From an uncultured Psychrobacillus sp. (GTDB lineage Bacteria > Bacillota > Bacilli > Bacillales_A > Planococcaceae), in contig CAKQHO010000003.1 in assembly GCA_934234185.1 (NCBI GenBank), positions 1 to 64,000 on the forward strand: a DNA stretch of 64,000 nucleotides, written 5' to 3'. The notes beneath the pieces were generated by a model, which saw nothing but the letters and a program-made list of their open reading frames with translations, was not told the origin of the DNA and searched no databases. Both the position numbers and the translations under genes were made by a program. Positions 9,128 through 17,196 of the stretch are shown piece after piece (position 1 is the stretch's first letter; each line of letters starts with the position of its first letter).

Positions 9128-9455
9128 GTTAGTCCTCCTATATTCTTTTTCCGACCTTTATTCTATCATATTTTTTATTCATTCGTGAACTGCACAAAGT
9201 TTTAACAACCCTGCGAGCATACCTCTTTGGTCTTCTCTCTTCCCTCTTTGAATAGGAGGTTCTCTAATAAATCCTTTATGATTAAAGAATTTCACTTATT
9301 ATAGTAAGTAAAAAGTGCCATTATTTTATATGAAACATTGCTTTTTGGTACTTTTTTAACGATTTAATAGACTTTTAGTTGTAGCAACTGTTTTAAAAAG
9401 TGTTATAATTATCCTATAATGCATAAATATAATAGAAGAGAGTGAAAGATTACTA
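9128..9455. other. intergenic region between divergent ppaC and the GNAT gene
   Basis: This stretch should hold the two divergent promoters. For the GNAT gene a plausible pair is TTTAAA with TATAAT (9414-9419) at 17-base spacing, just upstream of the start. For ppaC no clear pair stands out beyond T-rich and TATGAT/TAGAAT-like hexamers. In the middle is an unexplained hairpin (9310-9356) described separately. Confidence 0.4.
9310..9356. other. unassigned hairpin with T-rich end
   Basis: Arms AAAAAGTGCCA and TGGTACTTTTT (one G-T wobble) around a 25-base loop, ending in T on the plus strand. It resembles an intrinsic terminator, but no coding sequence precedes it on the plus strand. It could end a small RNA or be a leader structure of the GNAT gene. 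Confidence 0.35.
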
Positions 9456-10253
9456 ATGGCCAAACCATTCGAAAGTAAATATATACCTCTTGCTGACTAT
9501 TTCAAGATATGCTCCCAAAACGAAGTAACCTTAACCTATGGGCAGATAGAAACTATCATTGGTCATACGCTGCCCAATGCAGCCTACTTAAGCAGTAGTT
9601 GGTGGAAGAAAACAAAGCCTCCGGCACTTCATTACTTTGCCTGGGCTGATAATGGTTTCTCGGTAAAGGATGTTAAATTAGGGAAGACAGTTACTTTTCA
9701 AGTATCTACTCTAGAAGAAAGTCAGACCGAGGAAAAAGAGAAGCAAGATATTATAATCATTCGAGAAGCAGATCTTGAAGATGCTCGTGCTTTCATCACC
9801 CTCCAAGAGAGCATTTTTTCCGAGTCAGATTTCATGTTATATGGACCAAACGATCTTCAATTAACTGTACAGGGAATGAGAAAGCGAATGGCAGATTGGA
9901 AAAGCTCCTCTAATTCTATTCTCTTTTTAGGCATATTAAACGGCCAATTCGCTGGGTTCGCTTTATATAATGGTGGTCCCTCTCCCCGAGCTGTTCACCG
10001 TGCCTCTTTAGTAATAGGCGTCCTCAAAGAGTTTTATCAAAAAGGTGTTGCGTCTTCTTTGATGGATTATGGGGAAAGATGGGCAAGAGATGCTGGAATT
10101 ACCAAATTAGAACTAACAGTTGTTTCTACTAATACAACAGCTCAAAAACTTTATAAGAAAATGGGCTTTGAACAGGAAGGTATTCGGAAAAACTCCCTGG
10201 TTATAAATAATTTATATGTAGATGAGTTATACATGGGTAAAATTCTTACATAG
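9456..10253 (+). CDS. GNAT-family N-acetyltransferase with N-terminal DUF7662-like domain
   Basis: A two-domain protein. Residues 1-80 resemble the small domain with LTYGQIETIIGHTLP, a WW pair and a closing VTFQVS strand that I associate with DUF7662. Residues 100-265 are a GNAT acetyltransferase: an acetyl-CoA loop region (VLKEFYQKGVASSLM) and the usual AQKLYKKMGFEQEGIRK near the C terminus. It probably transfers acetyl groups to a small molecule or protein N terminus; the substrate is unknown. The start ATG lies behind a GAGAGTGAAAG-like weak ribosome binding site. It is monocistronic and reads into the terminator at 10312-10357. Confidence 0.8.
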   Translation: MAKPFESKYIPLADYFKICSQNEVTLTYGQIETIIGHTLPNAAYLSSSWWKKTKPPALHYFAWADNGFSVKDVKLGKTVTFQVSTLEESQTEEKEKQDIIIIREADLEDARAFITLQESIFSESDFMLYGPNDLQLTVQGMRKRMADWKSSSNSILFLGILNGQFAGFALYNGGPSPRAVHRASLVIGVLKEFYQKGVASSLMDYGERWARDAGITKLELTVVSTNTTAQKLYKKMGFEQEGIRKNSLVINNLYVDELYMGKILT

Positions 10254-10311
10254 GTTTCTAGATAAGCTCTTCCACGTAGACGAGCAAAGAATTCATTTAC
10301 TTTCAGTAAAA

Positions 10312-10357
10312 AAAGACTGTAGTTGCATGCTTTAAAAAGAGTGCAACTACAGTCTTT
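10312..10357. terminator. bidirectional terminator between GNAT gene and glycosylase
   Basis: Perfect 16-base arms AAAGACTGTAGTTGCA and its complement. A run of seven T follows on the minus strand, so it chiefly ends the glycosylase operon; the plus side ends in TTTCG and is weaker. Confidence 0.88.
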
Positions 10358-10361
10358 CGTA

Positions 10362-10946
10362 TTATCTTCCTTTGGATACAAAAGGATTGTCTGTTTCCCA
10401 AAATCGATAAGGATAATGTACAGCCTCGCCACTATTATGAATACCAATCCTTGGTCCAGTTGAAATGGAGTCAACCCTTTCCCCATCCGTTATATATAAA
10501 GGCTTCTCACTCCAATGGGTTCCGTAATGCTCCATCCCGATTGCCATGGCTTTCGTAAGCTTGCCTGGACCGTTCGTCCATTGGACCATAGGCAAGTGTT
10601 TGCGATTTTCTTTCATTTGCTCTAATCCTTCTATCGGCTCAACTGCTCTGATTAAAATAGCTTGAGGAATACCAACAGAGGCACTTACCACATTAATAAG
10701 CGTATGCGTATGCATTTGGTAGGTATATATAAGACCTGGCTCTCCGAACATTACCTCTGTACGTTTTGTTCTTCTGTTACCAAAGCTATGGGCTGCTTGA
10801 TCATCGGCTCCCATATAGGCTTCAGTCTCCACGATTTTTCCAATATAAAGCCCACTTGAATGCTCGTGAACAATAAACTTTCCAAGTAGATGCTTTGCAA
10901 GCTCTAGTGTTGTTTCATGAAAAAAACTAGGATCAATTGGTTTCAT
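10362..10946 (-). CDS. DNA-3-methyladenine glycosylase (AAG/MPG family)
   Basis: A base-excision repair enzyme of 194 residues that removes alkylated purines. The family pattern is clear: LLGKFIV, the catalytic ETEAYMGADDQAAHSF segment containing the active-site Glu, VMFGEPGLIYTY, ILIRAVEP and the closing GPRIGIH region. It matches the B. subtilis YxlJ type in length. The gene starts one base after the stop codon of the CoA-transferase gene, with only a weak GGGG upstream, so expression is probably coupled to that gene. It is the last gene of a three-gene cluster. Confidence 0.92.
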   Translation of the reverse strand: MKPIDPSFFHETTLELAKHLLGKFIVHEHSSGLYIGKIVETEAYMGADDQAAHSFGNRRTKRTEVMFGEPGLIYTYQMHTHTLINVVSASVGIPQAILIRAVEPIEGLEQMKENRKHLPMVQWTNGPGKLTKAMAIGMEHYGTHWSEKPLYITDGERVDSISTGPRIGIHNSGEAVHYPYRFWETDNPFVSKGR

Positions 10947-10947
10947 A

Positions 10948-12228
10948 TTAGAAAAACCCCATTTTCTTTGCTTCGAACGTTAGTTCTTCTCTGAACTTAG
11001 GATGAGCGATGGAGATTAACTGTTGTGCTCTTTGAGAAATAGGTTTACCAAACATATTAGCTACCCCGTATTCTGTCACAATCATATCTACGTCATTTTT
11101 GGATGTAGTAACAACAGAGCCGGGGGAAAGATTCAACTTTATGCGAGATATTTCATCGTTTTTAGCGGTAGAGGTCATGCAAATAAACCCCTTCCCCTCT
11201 TTTGCAAAGCGAACACCCCTAGCAAAGTCTGCTTGTCCACCCGAAGAAGAATAATATTTTCCTGCAACAGTCTCTGATGCACATTGACCATAAAGGTCTA
11301 CCTCAGTAGTTGCATTTATGGATACTATACGTTCTTCCTTTGCAATTTCTCTAGGATCGTTGACAATGCTTACAGGGAGAAATTCTACAGAAGGGTTGTT
11401 ATTTATAAAGCGATAAAGCTTTTCTGAACCGTGAGCAAAGGTTGCTACAATTTTTCCTTTATTGGTAAACTTCTGCGTCCCATCAATCGCTCCTGCACCT
11501 ACTAAATCCACGATTCCATCCACAAAAAGCTCCGTATGGATTCCTAAATGCCTATGGTTTTTTAATAAACTGACAACTGCATTAGGTATGGAACCAATAC
11601 CTATTTGAAGCGTATCTCCATTTTGGATCATATCTGTTACATATTCCGCAATCCTAATATCTTTTTCTCCTATCGGCGCTGCTAAATCCTCTACCAAAGG
11701 TTGATCATTTTCTATATAACCAACTATCTGACTAATATGGATTTGATTTTGACCAAAGGTACGAGGCATATGTTTATTAACCTCTAACACAAATGGGACA
11801 GAGCCAATAAACTCACTTACTATATCTGCCTGAGTGCCTAATGAAAAGTAGCCAAACTCATCCATGGGAGATGCAACCGCCATAATACAGGTCATATTCG
11901 TTGAAGTACGAAGAATCTCTGGCATTTCATGAAAGTTATTAGGCACAAGATCTAACAAGCCCTGGTGAAAAGACTTTCTATTAACTCCACTTAAAAAATA
12001 AGATACATGCTGAAGCTTTCCAGGATAAGCTCCCTCCATATATTTTCTTTGCTGTAACGGGAGAAGCTGATGTATTTTAACATTTGTCAGCTTTTCAGCA
12101 TTCTCCTCTAATAGATCTAGCAGCTTATTCGGTTCTCCATTTGTTAGTGGAAGGATGATGTCAGCATCCTGTGGAATCATTTCGATAATTTGCCTATCAG
12201 TCAATTTTTTTGTTTGTGTCGTCTGCAT
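10948..12228 (-). CDS. acetyl-CoA hydrolase/transferase family protein (4-hydroxybutyrate CoA-transferase type)
   Basis: About 426 residues with the two-domain fold of CoA-transferases of the cat1/4-hydroxybutyrate group. Visible motifs are GIGSIPNAV, HTELFVDGIVDL (its Glu is the likely covalent CoA-ester residue), the C-terminal GGQADFARG, and EYGVANMFGK. It should move CoA between acetyl-CoA and a small carboxylate; the acceptor cannot be told. I place the start at the ATG at 12228, ten bases after AGGGG; the TTG at 12237 is too close to that site. It lies between a P-loop kinase gene and the glycosylase on the same strand. Confidence 0.85.
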   Translation of the reverse strand: MQTTQTKKLTDRQIIEMIPQDADIILPLTNGEPNKLLDLLEENAEKLTNVKIHQLLPLQQRKYMEGAYPGKLQHVSYFLSGVNRKSFHQGLLDLVPNNFHEMPEILRTSTNMTCIMAVASPMDEFGYFSLGTQADIVSEFIGSVPFVLEVNKHMPRTFGQNQIHISQIVGYIENDQPLVEDLAAPIGEKDIRIAEYVTDMIQNGDTLQIGIGSIPNAVVSLLKNHRHLGIHTELFVDGIVDLVGAGAIDGTQKFTNKGKIVATFAHGSEKLYRFINNNPSVEFLPVSIVNDPREIAKEERIVSINATTEVDLYGQCASETVAGKYYSSSGGQADFARGVRFAKEGKGFICMTSTAKNDEISRIKLNLSPGSVVTTSKNDVDMIVTEYGVANMFGKPISQRAQQLISIAHPKFREELTFEAKKMGFF

Positions 12229-12270
12229 ATATATCAAGCCCCTAGTAATATTTTTTGAAAATAATGCTGG

Positions 12271-12795
12271 TTAAAAGGAGGGAGCAGTCTTTATAAAATG
12301 TTTTACTTCCTTCGGATTACGAAGGATACATATATCAGTAGTAGACGCTACTTCTCTTAAAGCATTTAGTATACCTGGGCGTACACCCTTTGGAAAGTTC
12401 CAAACCCATTTTACAAACTCTTTATCTATTTTTTCTGGACACTCTCTTCCCATATCAGGCCGAGTAACTCCCTTATATGTCCAATATCTTTTGATAATGC
12501 GATAAGTACAAAGGACTTTAGGAAAGTCTAAGAATATAATTAAATCTGCATGTTGGGCTCTTAATTTTAAGGTTGAATTAAAATTACCATCTATAATCCA
12601 TCTTTCTTCCTTTAGCTTCTCTTCGACCTTAACTCGAAACTCATCAGATGGTGTGGGTACCCAACCTGGATTCCAATATACTGAATCTAAATGAATTAAA
12701 GGTAAGGCCCATTTTTGTGCTAGCTGATTCGATAGAGTGGACTTTCCTGCTCCTGAGCTCCCGATTACAATAACTCTTTTATGTTCTTTCCCCAA
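12271..12795 (-). CDS. P-loop nucleoside kinase-like protein (topology modulation/FlaR type)
   Basis: A 174-residue adenylate-kinase-like ATPase. The Walker A GSSGAGKST is at residues 13-21, followed by the characteristic HLDSVYWNPGW, WIIDGNF and DLIIFLDFP segments of the family often labelled DNA topology modulation protein. That label is historical; a phosphotransferase role on an unknown small substrate is more likely. It is the first gene of a cluster with the CoA-transferase and the glycosylase, 42 bases upstream of the former. Confidence 0.78.
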   Translation of the reverse strand: MGKEHKRVIVIGSSGAGKSTLSNQLAQKWALPLIHLDSVYWNPGWVPTPSDEFRVKVEEKLKEERWIIDGNFNSTLKLRAQHADLIIFLDFPKVLCTYRIIKRYWTYKGVTRPDMGRECPEKIDKEFVKWVWNFPKGVRPGILNALREVASTTDICILRNPKEVKHFIKTAPSF

Positions 12796-12893
12796 TTAGC
12801 CCACTCCCCCTTTTTCCTTATTTATCTTACTATGTTTTGCAATTTTCATACAATATTTTCTATTACCAATGGTTTTAAGGTAAAAATAAAAAA

Positions 12894-12919
12894 GGGCGAA
12901 GATAAAATAATCTTCACCC
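12894..12919 (-). terminator. intrinsic terminator of niaP
   Basis: Arms GGGCGAAGAT and ATCTTCACCC with a six-base loop and six T on the minus strand, starting six bases after the niaP stop codon. Confidence 0.88.
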
Positions 12920-12925
12920 GAGAAA

Positions 12926-14134
12926 CTATTCTAATTCTGTTTGCTTTGTCTCTGTTCCAAGGAACAAAACAGCTGAGGCCCCTATGATAATCGATACACA
13001 AAAAATTCCAAATATCCAACTGATCTCGTAATTAGCTGTAACAAGCCATCCTACTAATAACGGTCCAAGGATTCCTCCTATACGTCCTACAGAGGCAGCC
13101 ATACCGGAACCAGTTCCACGAATTACGGCAGGATATTGCTCAGGAGAGTAAGCATACAACGCTCCCCAAGCACCTAGATTAAAAAAGGATAGGAACATTC
13201 CTGAAACTATAAGTAATGTTGTAGTTTCTGCAGAACCAAAAATTAAAGCACTTACAGCTGTCCCTAAGAGATAAGTAACTAATACAAACTTCCTTCCTGC
13301 TCTTTCAATCAGCCACGCTGCTGTGAAGTACCCAGGCAGCTGGGCCAATGTCATAATTAACACGTACTCAAAGCTTTTAATTAACGTAAATCCTTTCATA
13401 ACCATGACGCTTGGCAACCATAAAAACATACCGTAATAAGAAAAAACGACCATAAACCATACTATCCAAAGCATCAGCGTACGCTTTGCATACTCCTTAG
13501 CCCAAACATCTCTCATGTTTTGCAAGACGGATCTTGACTCTATCTTGCCAGTAAATTGAGGTGAATCTGGTAGCTTTAAACGTAAGTATATGACATAAAA
13601 TGCCGGAAGTGCTGTTAGAAGCAATGCAAATCTCCAACCATAATCAGGAATTATAAAGTATGCTATAAGTGCTGATAAAAGCCATCCTGCTGCCCAAAAG
13701 CTTTCTAATAGTACTACTACTCGCCCTCTATCTTTCGCTGGCACACTTTCTGAAACTAGCGTAGAGGCAACTGGCAACTCCCCGCCTAAACCCATTCCTA
13801 CAAAAAATCGTAGAATCATAAATGCTACTAATGTAGTAGTAAGGGCTGATAATCCACTAGCGACTGAAAAAAGAAGAAGAGTTAGCATAAATATCTTTTT
13901 CCGGCCTACCTTATCAGCGAATACCCCAAACAGTAATGCTCCCACTGCCATTCCAATAGAATTAATACTTCCGATCCACCCCATCTGGTTAGATGTAAGA
14001 TCCCATTCTATCGCAAGAGCAGCGATAATAAATGATAGTATTCCTACATCCATTGCATCAAACATCCAGGCAAATCCAGCAATACCTAGAAGCTTATTTT
14101 TGGATATAGGTTTTTGTTCTGTTTTTTTCGTCAT
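12926..14134 (-). CDS. niaP: MFS transporter, probable niacin uptake permease (NiaP/YceI-like)
   Basis: A 12-helix major facilitator of 402 residues. The signature FADKVGRKK follows helix 2, and GFAWMFDAMDVGILSF plus GMGLGGELPVASTLVSE closely resemble B. subtilis YceI (NiaP). NiaP imports nicotinate for NAD salvage. The identification is backed by the upstream site at 14139-14160, which looks like an operator for NiaR, the niacin-responsive repressor. The start ATG at 14134 has AGGTG six bases upstream, inside that operator. It is monocistronic and divergent from thrC. Confidence 0.82.
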   Translation of the reverse strand: MTKKTEQKPISKNKLLGIAGFAWMFDAMDVGILSFIIAALAIEWDLTSNQMGWIGSINSIGMAVGALLFGVFADKVGRKKIFMLTLLLFSVASGLSALTTTLVAFMILRFFVGMGLGGELPVASTLVSESVPAKDRGRVVVLLESFWAAGWLLSALIAYFIIPDYGWRFALLLTALPAFYVIYLRLKLPDSPQFTGKIESRSVLQNMRDVWAKEYAKRTLMLWIVWFMVVFSYYGMFLWLPSVMVMKGFTLIKSFEYVLIMTLAQLPGYFTAAWLIERAGRKFVLVTYLLGTAVSALIFGSAETTTLLIVSGMFLSFFNLGAWGALYAYSPEQYPAVIRGTGSGMAASVGRIGGILGPLLVGWLVTANYEISWIFGIFCVSIIIGASAVLFLGTETKQTELE

Positions 14135-14138
14135 TTTT

Positions 14139-14160
14139 ACACCTGTCTTTACACTTGTAA
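14139..14160. promoter_or_regulatory. NiaR-like operator upstream of niaP
   Basis: Two near-identical octamers, ACACCTGT and ACACTTGT, are spaced by CTTT. This is the type of repeated element I recall for the NiaR (YrxA) regulon in Bacillales. It lies downstream of the predicted niaP transcription start and overlaps its ribosome binding site, so a bound repressor would block elongation. Confidence 0.65.
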
Positions 14161-14180
14161 TATTTTTTCTTTACATGATA

Positions 14181-14209
14181 AGTATACGCATTCACTTATG
14201 AAGTTACAA
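14181..14209 (-). promoter_or_regulatory. niaP promoter
   Basis: On the minus strand TTGTAA (14204-14209) and TATACT (14181-14186) are 17 bases apart. The transcript would begin near 14174, upstream of the NiaR-like site. Confidence 0.6.
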
Positions 14210-14222
14210 TAGAAATTTAATC

Positions 14223-14251
14223 TTGTTTTTTTTATTTTATTCAGGTAAAAT
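14223..14251 (+). promoter_or_regulatory. thrC-thrB promoter
   Basis: TTGTTT (14223-14228) and TAAAAT (14246-14251) with 17-base spacing on the plus strand, giving a leader of about 50 bases before thrC. It also argues against the longer upstream reading of thrC, which would begin in the -35 box. Confidence 0.5.
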
Positions 14252-14306
14252 GTCCTTTATAGAAATACACTTGTTTTTTCAAGAAGAACAGAAGGTGGTA
14301 GATAGA

Positions 14307-15365
14307 ATGGCTTGGCAAGGACTTATCGAAGAGTATAAAGATTTTTTACCTGTTACAGAAAAAACTCCTAACCTTACTTTATTAGAGGGCAACACTCCTC
14401 TATTAAAATTAGAAAATATATCTAAAGAATTAGGGATTGAATTGTATGCAAAATTAGAAGGAGCCAATCCAACTGGTTCCTTTAAAGATAGAGGAATGGT
14501 ATTTGCAGTGGCAAAAGCAAAAGAAGAGGGTAGTAAGGCTGTCATCTGCGCTTCAACCGGAAATACTTCCGCTGCCGCTGCCGCTTATGCAGCGAGAGCA
14601 GGTATGCGTGCGGTGATTGTTATTCCTGAAGGGAAGGTTGCAGCTGGCAAGTTAGCTCAAGCCTATATGTACGGAGCAGAAGTAATCCAAATTGAGGGCA
14701 ATTTCGATGTTGCTCTAGAGATGGTCCGTGAAATTAGTAAAAACTCACCTATCACTTTAGTAAATTCAGTTAACCCTTACCGTATCGAGGGACAAAAGAC
14801 GGCGGCTTTTGAAATTTGTGACGTATTAGGAGCAGCCCCGGATTATTTGGCAATCCCGGTTGGTAATGCGGGTAACATAACAGCTTACTGGAAAGGCTTT
14901 AAAGAATATAATCAGAAAAAACAAACAGGATTACCTAAAATATTTGGTTTTGAAGCAGAGGGAGCAGCAGCAATTGTTCAAGGCAAGCCAATCGAACATC
15001 CAGAAACAATAGCAACTGCTATACGCATTGGAAATCCAGCAAGCTGGAAAGGCGCCGTTGAAGCTAGAGATGAATCCAAAGGAGTCATCGAAGCGGTGAA
15101 TGACGAAGAAATTATAGATGCATATAAGCTAATTGCTAGTAAAGAGGGAGTATTTGCTGAGCCAGGTTCCTGTGCATCCATCGCAGGAGTATTAAGAGCA
15201 GTACATGAAGGAAAAATTTCACCTGGAAGTAAGGTCGTTGCAGTCCTGACAGGTAATGGATTGAAGGATCCACAAACCGCAATTGATGTAAAAGTAAATC
15301 CTCCATATAAAATAGAAAGTAGTGCATCAGCTCTTCAAGCCTTTATCGAAGGAGTGCTAGTCTAA
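14307..15365 (+). CDS. thrC: threonine synthase
   Basis: A PLP enzyme of 352 residues that converts O-phosphohomoserine and water to threonine and phosphate. The PLP lysine lies in NPTGSFKDRGM near residue 60, followed by CASTGNTSAAAAAYAARA, which binds phosphate. The sequence is very close to what I recall of B. subtilis ThrC, whose start aligns with MAWQGLIEEYKDFLP at 14307; GAAGGTGG precedes it. An extra 28 in-frame upstream codons are rejected. The stop is immediately followed by the thrB ATG. Homoserine dehydrogenase (hom), which precedes these genes in B. subtilis, is not here. Confidence 0.95.
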   Translation: MAWQGLIEEYKDFLPVTEKTPNLTLLEGNTPLLKLENISKELGIELYAKLEGANPTGSFKDRGMVFAVAKAKEEGSKAVICASTGNTSAAAAAYAARAGMRAVIVIPEGKVAAGKLAQAYMYGAEVIQIEGNFDVALEMVREISKNSPITLVNSVNPYRIEGQKTAAFEICDVLGAAPDYLAIPVGNAGNITAYWKGFKEYNQKKQTGLPKIFGFEAEGAAAIVQGKPIEHPETIATAIRIGNPASWKGAVEARDESKGVIEAVNDEEIIDAYKLIASKEGVFAEPGSCASIAGVLRAVHEGKISPGSKVVAVLTGNGLKDPQTAIDVKVNPPYKIESSASALQAFIEGVLV

Positions 15366-16286
15366 ATGAAATGGTTTATTTCAGTACCAGCAAGTACGGC
15401 TAACCTAGGACCTGGATTCGATTCTATCGGAGTTGCATTGGACAAATATCTAAGATTAGAAGTAGAAGAAACGGTTGAATGGAAGATTGAAAACCTGTCA
15501 GAGAATTTACCTGTTGTGGGGGTACCGACGGAGCATCTCATTGTAAAATCAGCTATTCTTACTGCAAAAATACATGGTCTCTCACTTACTCCTTACCATC
15601 TGAAACTTTCTAGTGAGATCCCTCTTGCTCGGGGGATGGGTAGCAGTGCCTCTGCTATAGTCGCTGGGATAGAATTAGCTAATCAAGCACTTGATCTCCA
15701 GTTAACTGATCATGATAAATTGAAAATAGCAACAAACATGGAAGGACACCCTGACAATGTTGCCGCATCTATTTATGGTGGATTTACTATTTCCTCGTCT
15801 GCGGAAAATGGGGAAATACATGTATTTCATGCCTATCATATAGAAGCTGCCTTTGTTCTTTTTATTCCTGAGGCTGAATTGAAAACGGAGGAAGCAAGAA
15901 AGGTATTACCAAATAGCTATAAGAGAAGTATTGCAACTCAAGCTAGCGCGAACGCCAATTTATTAACCGCCGCCTTTTTAACGGAATCTTTTGAGCAGGC
16001 CGGTATTTTTATGGAACAAGATTTATTTCATGAGCCATATCGTTTAAGTTTGATTTCTGAAGCTAAAGATATTCGAAGAGTAGCTAAAGAAGCTGGAGCT
16101 TTTGGAACGTGTGTCAGCGGCGCTGGTCCCTCTCTTCTTTCTTTAGTACCAAAAGGAGAGCAAGCCAATTTTATTACTCATTTAGAAAGCAAGTTTCCTC
16201 GTTTCAAGCTAGAAGCAGCCTCTATTAGTAAAACTGGTATCGTTGTAGAAAAAACAAAAAAAAGCAGTACAGTCTCTAGCTTATAG
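15366..16286 (+). CDS. thrB: homoserine kinase
   Basis: A GHMP-family kinase of 306 residues that phosphorylates homoserine, supplying the substrate of the preceding thrC product. The N-terminal VPASTANLGPGFDSIG and the ATP-binding loop PLARGMGSSASA (about residue 88) are diagnostic; a GTCVSGAGPSLLS motif lies near the C terminus. The ATG abuts the thrC stop codon, so the two form a tight operon with probable translational coupling. The terminator stem begins inside the last codons. Confidence 0.95.
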   Translation: MKWFISVPASTANLGPGFDSIGVALDKYLRLEVEETVEWKIENLSENLPVVGVPTEHLIVKSAILTAKIHGLSLTPYHLKLSSEIPLARGMGSSASAIVAGIELANQALDLQLTDHDKLKIATNMEGHPDNVAASIYGGFTISSSAENGEIHVFHAYHIEAAFVLFIPEAELKTEEARKVLPNSYKRSIATQASANANLLTAAFLTESFEQAGIFMEQDLFHEPYRLSLISEAKDIRRVAKEAGAFGTCVSGAGPSLLSLVPKGEQANFITHLESKFPRFKLEAASISKTGIVVEKTKKSSTVSSL

Positions 16287-16300
16287 AACTGTACTGCTTT
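16261..16300. terminator. bidirectional terminator between thrB and the ZIP gene
   Basis: Perfect 13-base arms AAAGCAGTACAGT and ACTGTACTGCTTT. The left arm lies within the 3' end of thrB. Eight T follow on the minus strand for the ZIP gene; the plus side is weaker. Confidence 0.85.
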
Positions 16301-16303
16301 ATA

Positions 16304-17113
16304 TTATGCCATTAGCACTAAACTTAAGGCCATCACTAACATACCAGCCACTACACCGTACATTGACGAATGTGTTTCATCATATTTTTTAGCTGCAGGC
16401 AAAAGCTCATCTAACGATATAAACACCATGATGCCTGCTACCCCAGCAAAGATAACACCGAACATAACACCATTGAGAAATGGCATTAATATTAGGAATG
16501 CAACGAGAGCACCTACTGGTTCTGCTAAACCCGACAAAAAAGAAAGTTTAAAAGCTTTCATTCTGCTTCCTGTCGCATAAAAAATTGGAACAGCTACCGC
16601 TATACCCTCTGGTATATTATGAATTGCCACCGCAATGGCAATGGCAATTCCAAGCTCAGGATCCTGTAATGCTGAGGCAAAGGTAGCAATACCCTCAGGA
16701 AAATTGTGAATTCCAATTGCCAATGCAGTAAATACACCCATTTTCATTAATTTCTGATGTTCTATGCTACTTGGTTTAACAGACATGTCCTCCACACTTT
16801 TTACTTCATGTGGATTCTCTGGTGAGGGAATAAGGCGATCTATAATAGCAATGAAAAGCATCCCACCAAAAAATCCTACAAGCGTCATCCAGTAACCTTG
16901 GCTAGCACCCAATTCCTCTACTAATGAATCCTTTGCCTTCACAAATATTTCCACTAATGATACATAGATCATAACACCAGCCGAGAAACCTAGAGCAACT
17001 GATAAAAATTTTGTATTCGTTCGTGAAGTCAATAAAGATAGTAAACTCCCAATGCCTGTTGCAAGGCCAGCAAACAAAGTAAGTAATAAAGCAAAAACTA
17101 CATTCCCATCCAT
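16304..17113 (-). CDS. zupT: ZIP-family metal transporter (ZupT-like)
   Basis: An eight-helix membrane transporter of 269 residues that imports divalent metals such as zinc. The two metal-binding ZIP motifs HNFPEG and HNIPEG lie in helices 4 and 5, and a variable loop (residues 95-120) separates helices 3 and 4. The N-terminal GLATGIGSL and the later GLAEPVGAL also fit ZupT. The ATG start has only a weak AGAAGATGGG-like site upstream. I see no Zur or MntR box in its promoter region, so metal control is not evident. It is monocistronic. Confidence 0.88.
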   Translation of the reverse strand: MDGNVVFALLLTLFAGLATGIGSLLSLLTSRTNTKFLSVALGFSAGVMIYVSLVEIFVKAKDSLVEELGASQGYWMTLVGFFGGMLFIAIIDRLIPSPENPHEVKSVEDMSVKPSSIEHQKLMKMGVFTALAIGIHNFPEGIATFASALQDPELGIAIAIAVAIHNIPEGIAVAVPIFYATGSRMKAFKLSFLSGLAEPVGALVAFLILMPFLNGVMFGVIFAGVAGIMVFISLDELLPAAKKYDETHSSMYGVVAGMLVMALSLVLMA

Positions 17114-17145
17114 TGACCCATCTTCTTTCTTTCTAATTTAAAATC

Positions 17146-17174
17146 ATTATACGCAAGAAGTTTCCTATATACAA
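17146..17174 (-). promoter_or_regulatory. zupT promoter
   Basis: TTGTAT (17169-17174) and TATAAT (17146-17151) with 17-base spacing on the minus strand, about 33 bases upstream of the start codon. Confidence 0.55.
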
Positions 17175-17196
17175 CTTTATTTAGTTAAAGAAAGTG

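Noticed and set aside
14223..14306. 28-codon N-terminal extension of thrC
   Set aside because: It begins inside the predicted -35 box and lacks a ribosome binding site; the family N terminus aligns with the ATG at 14307.
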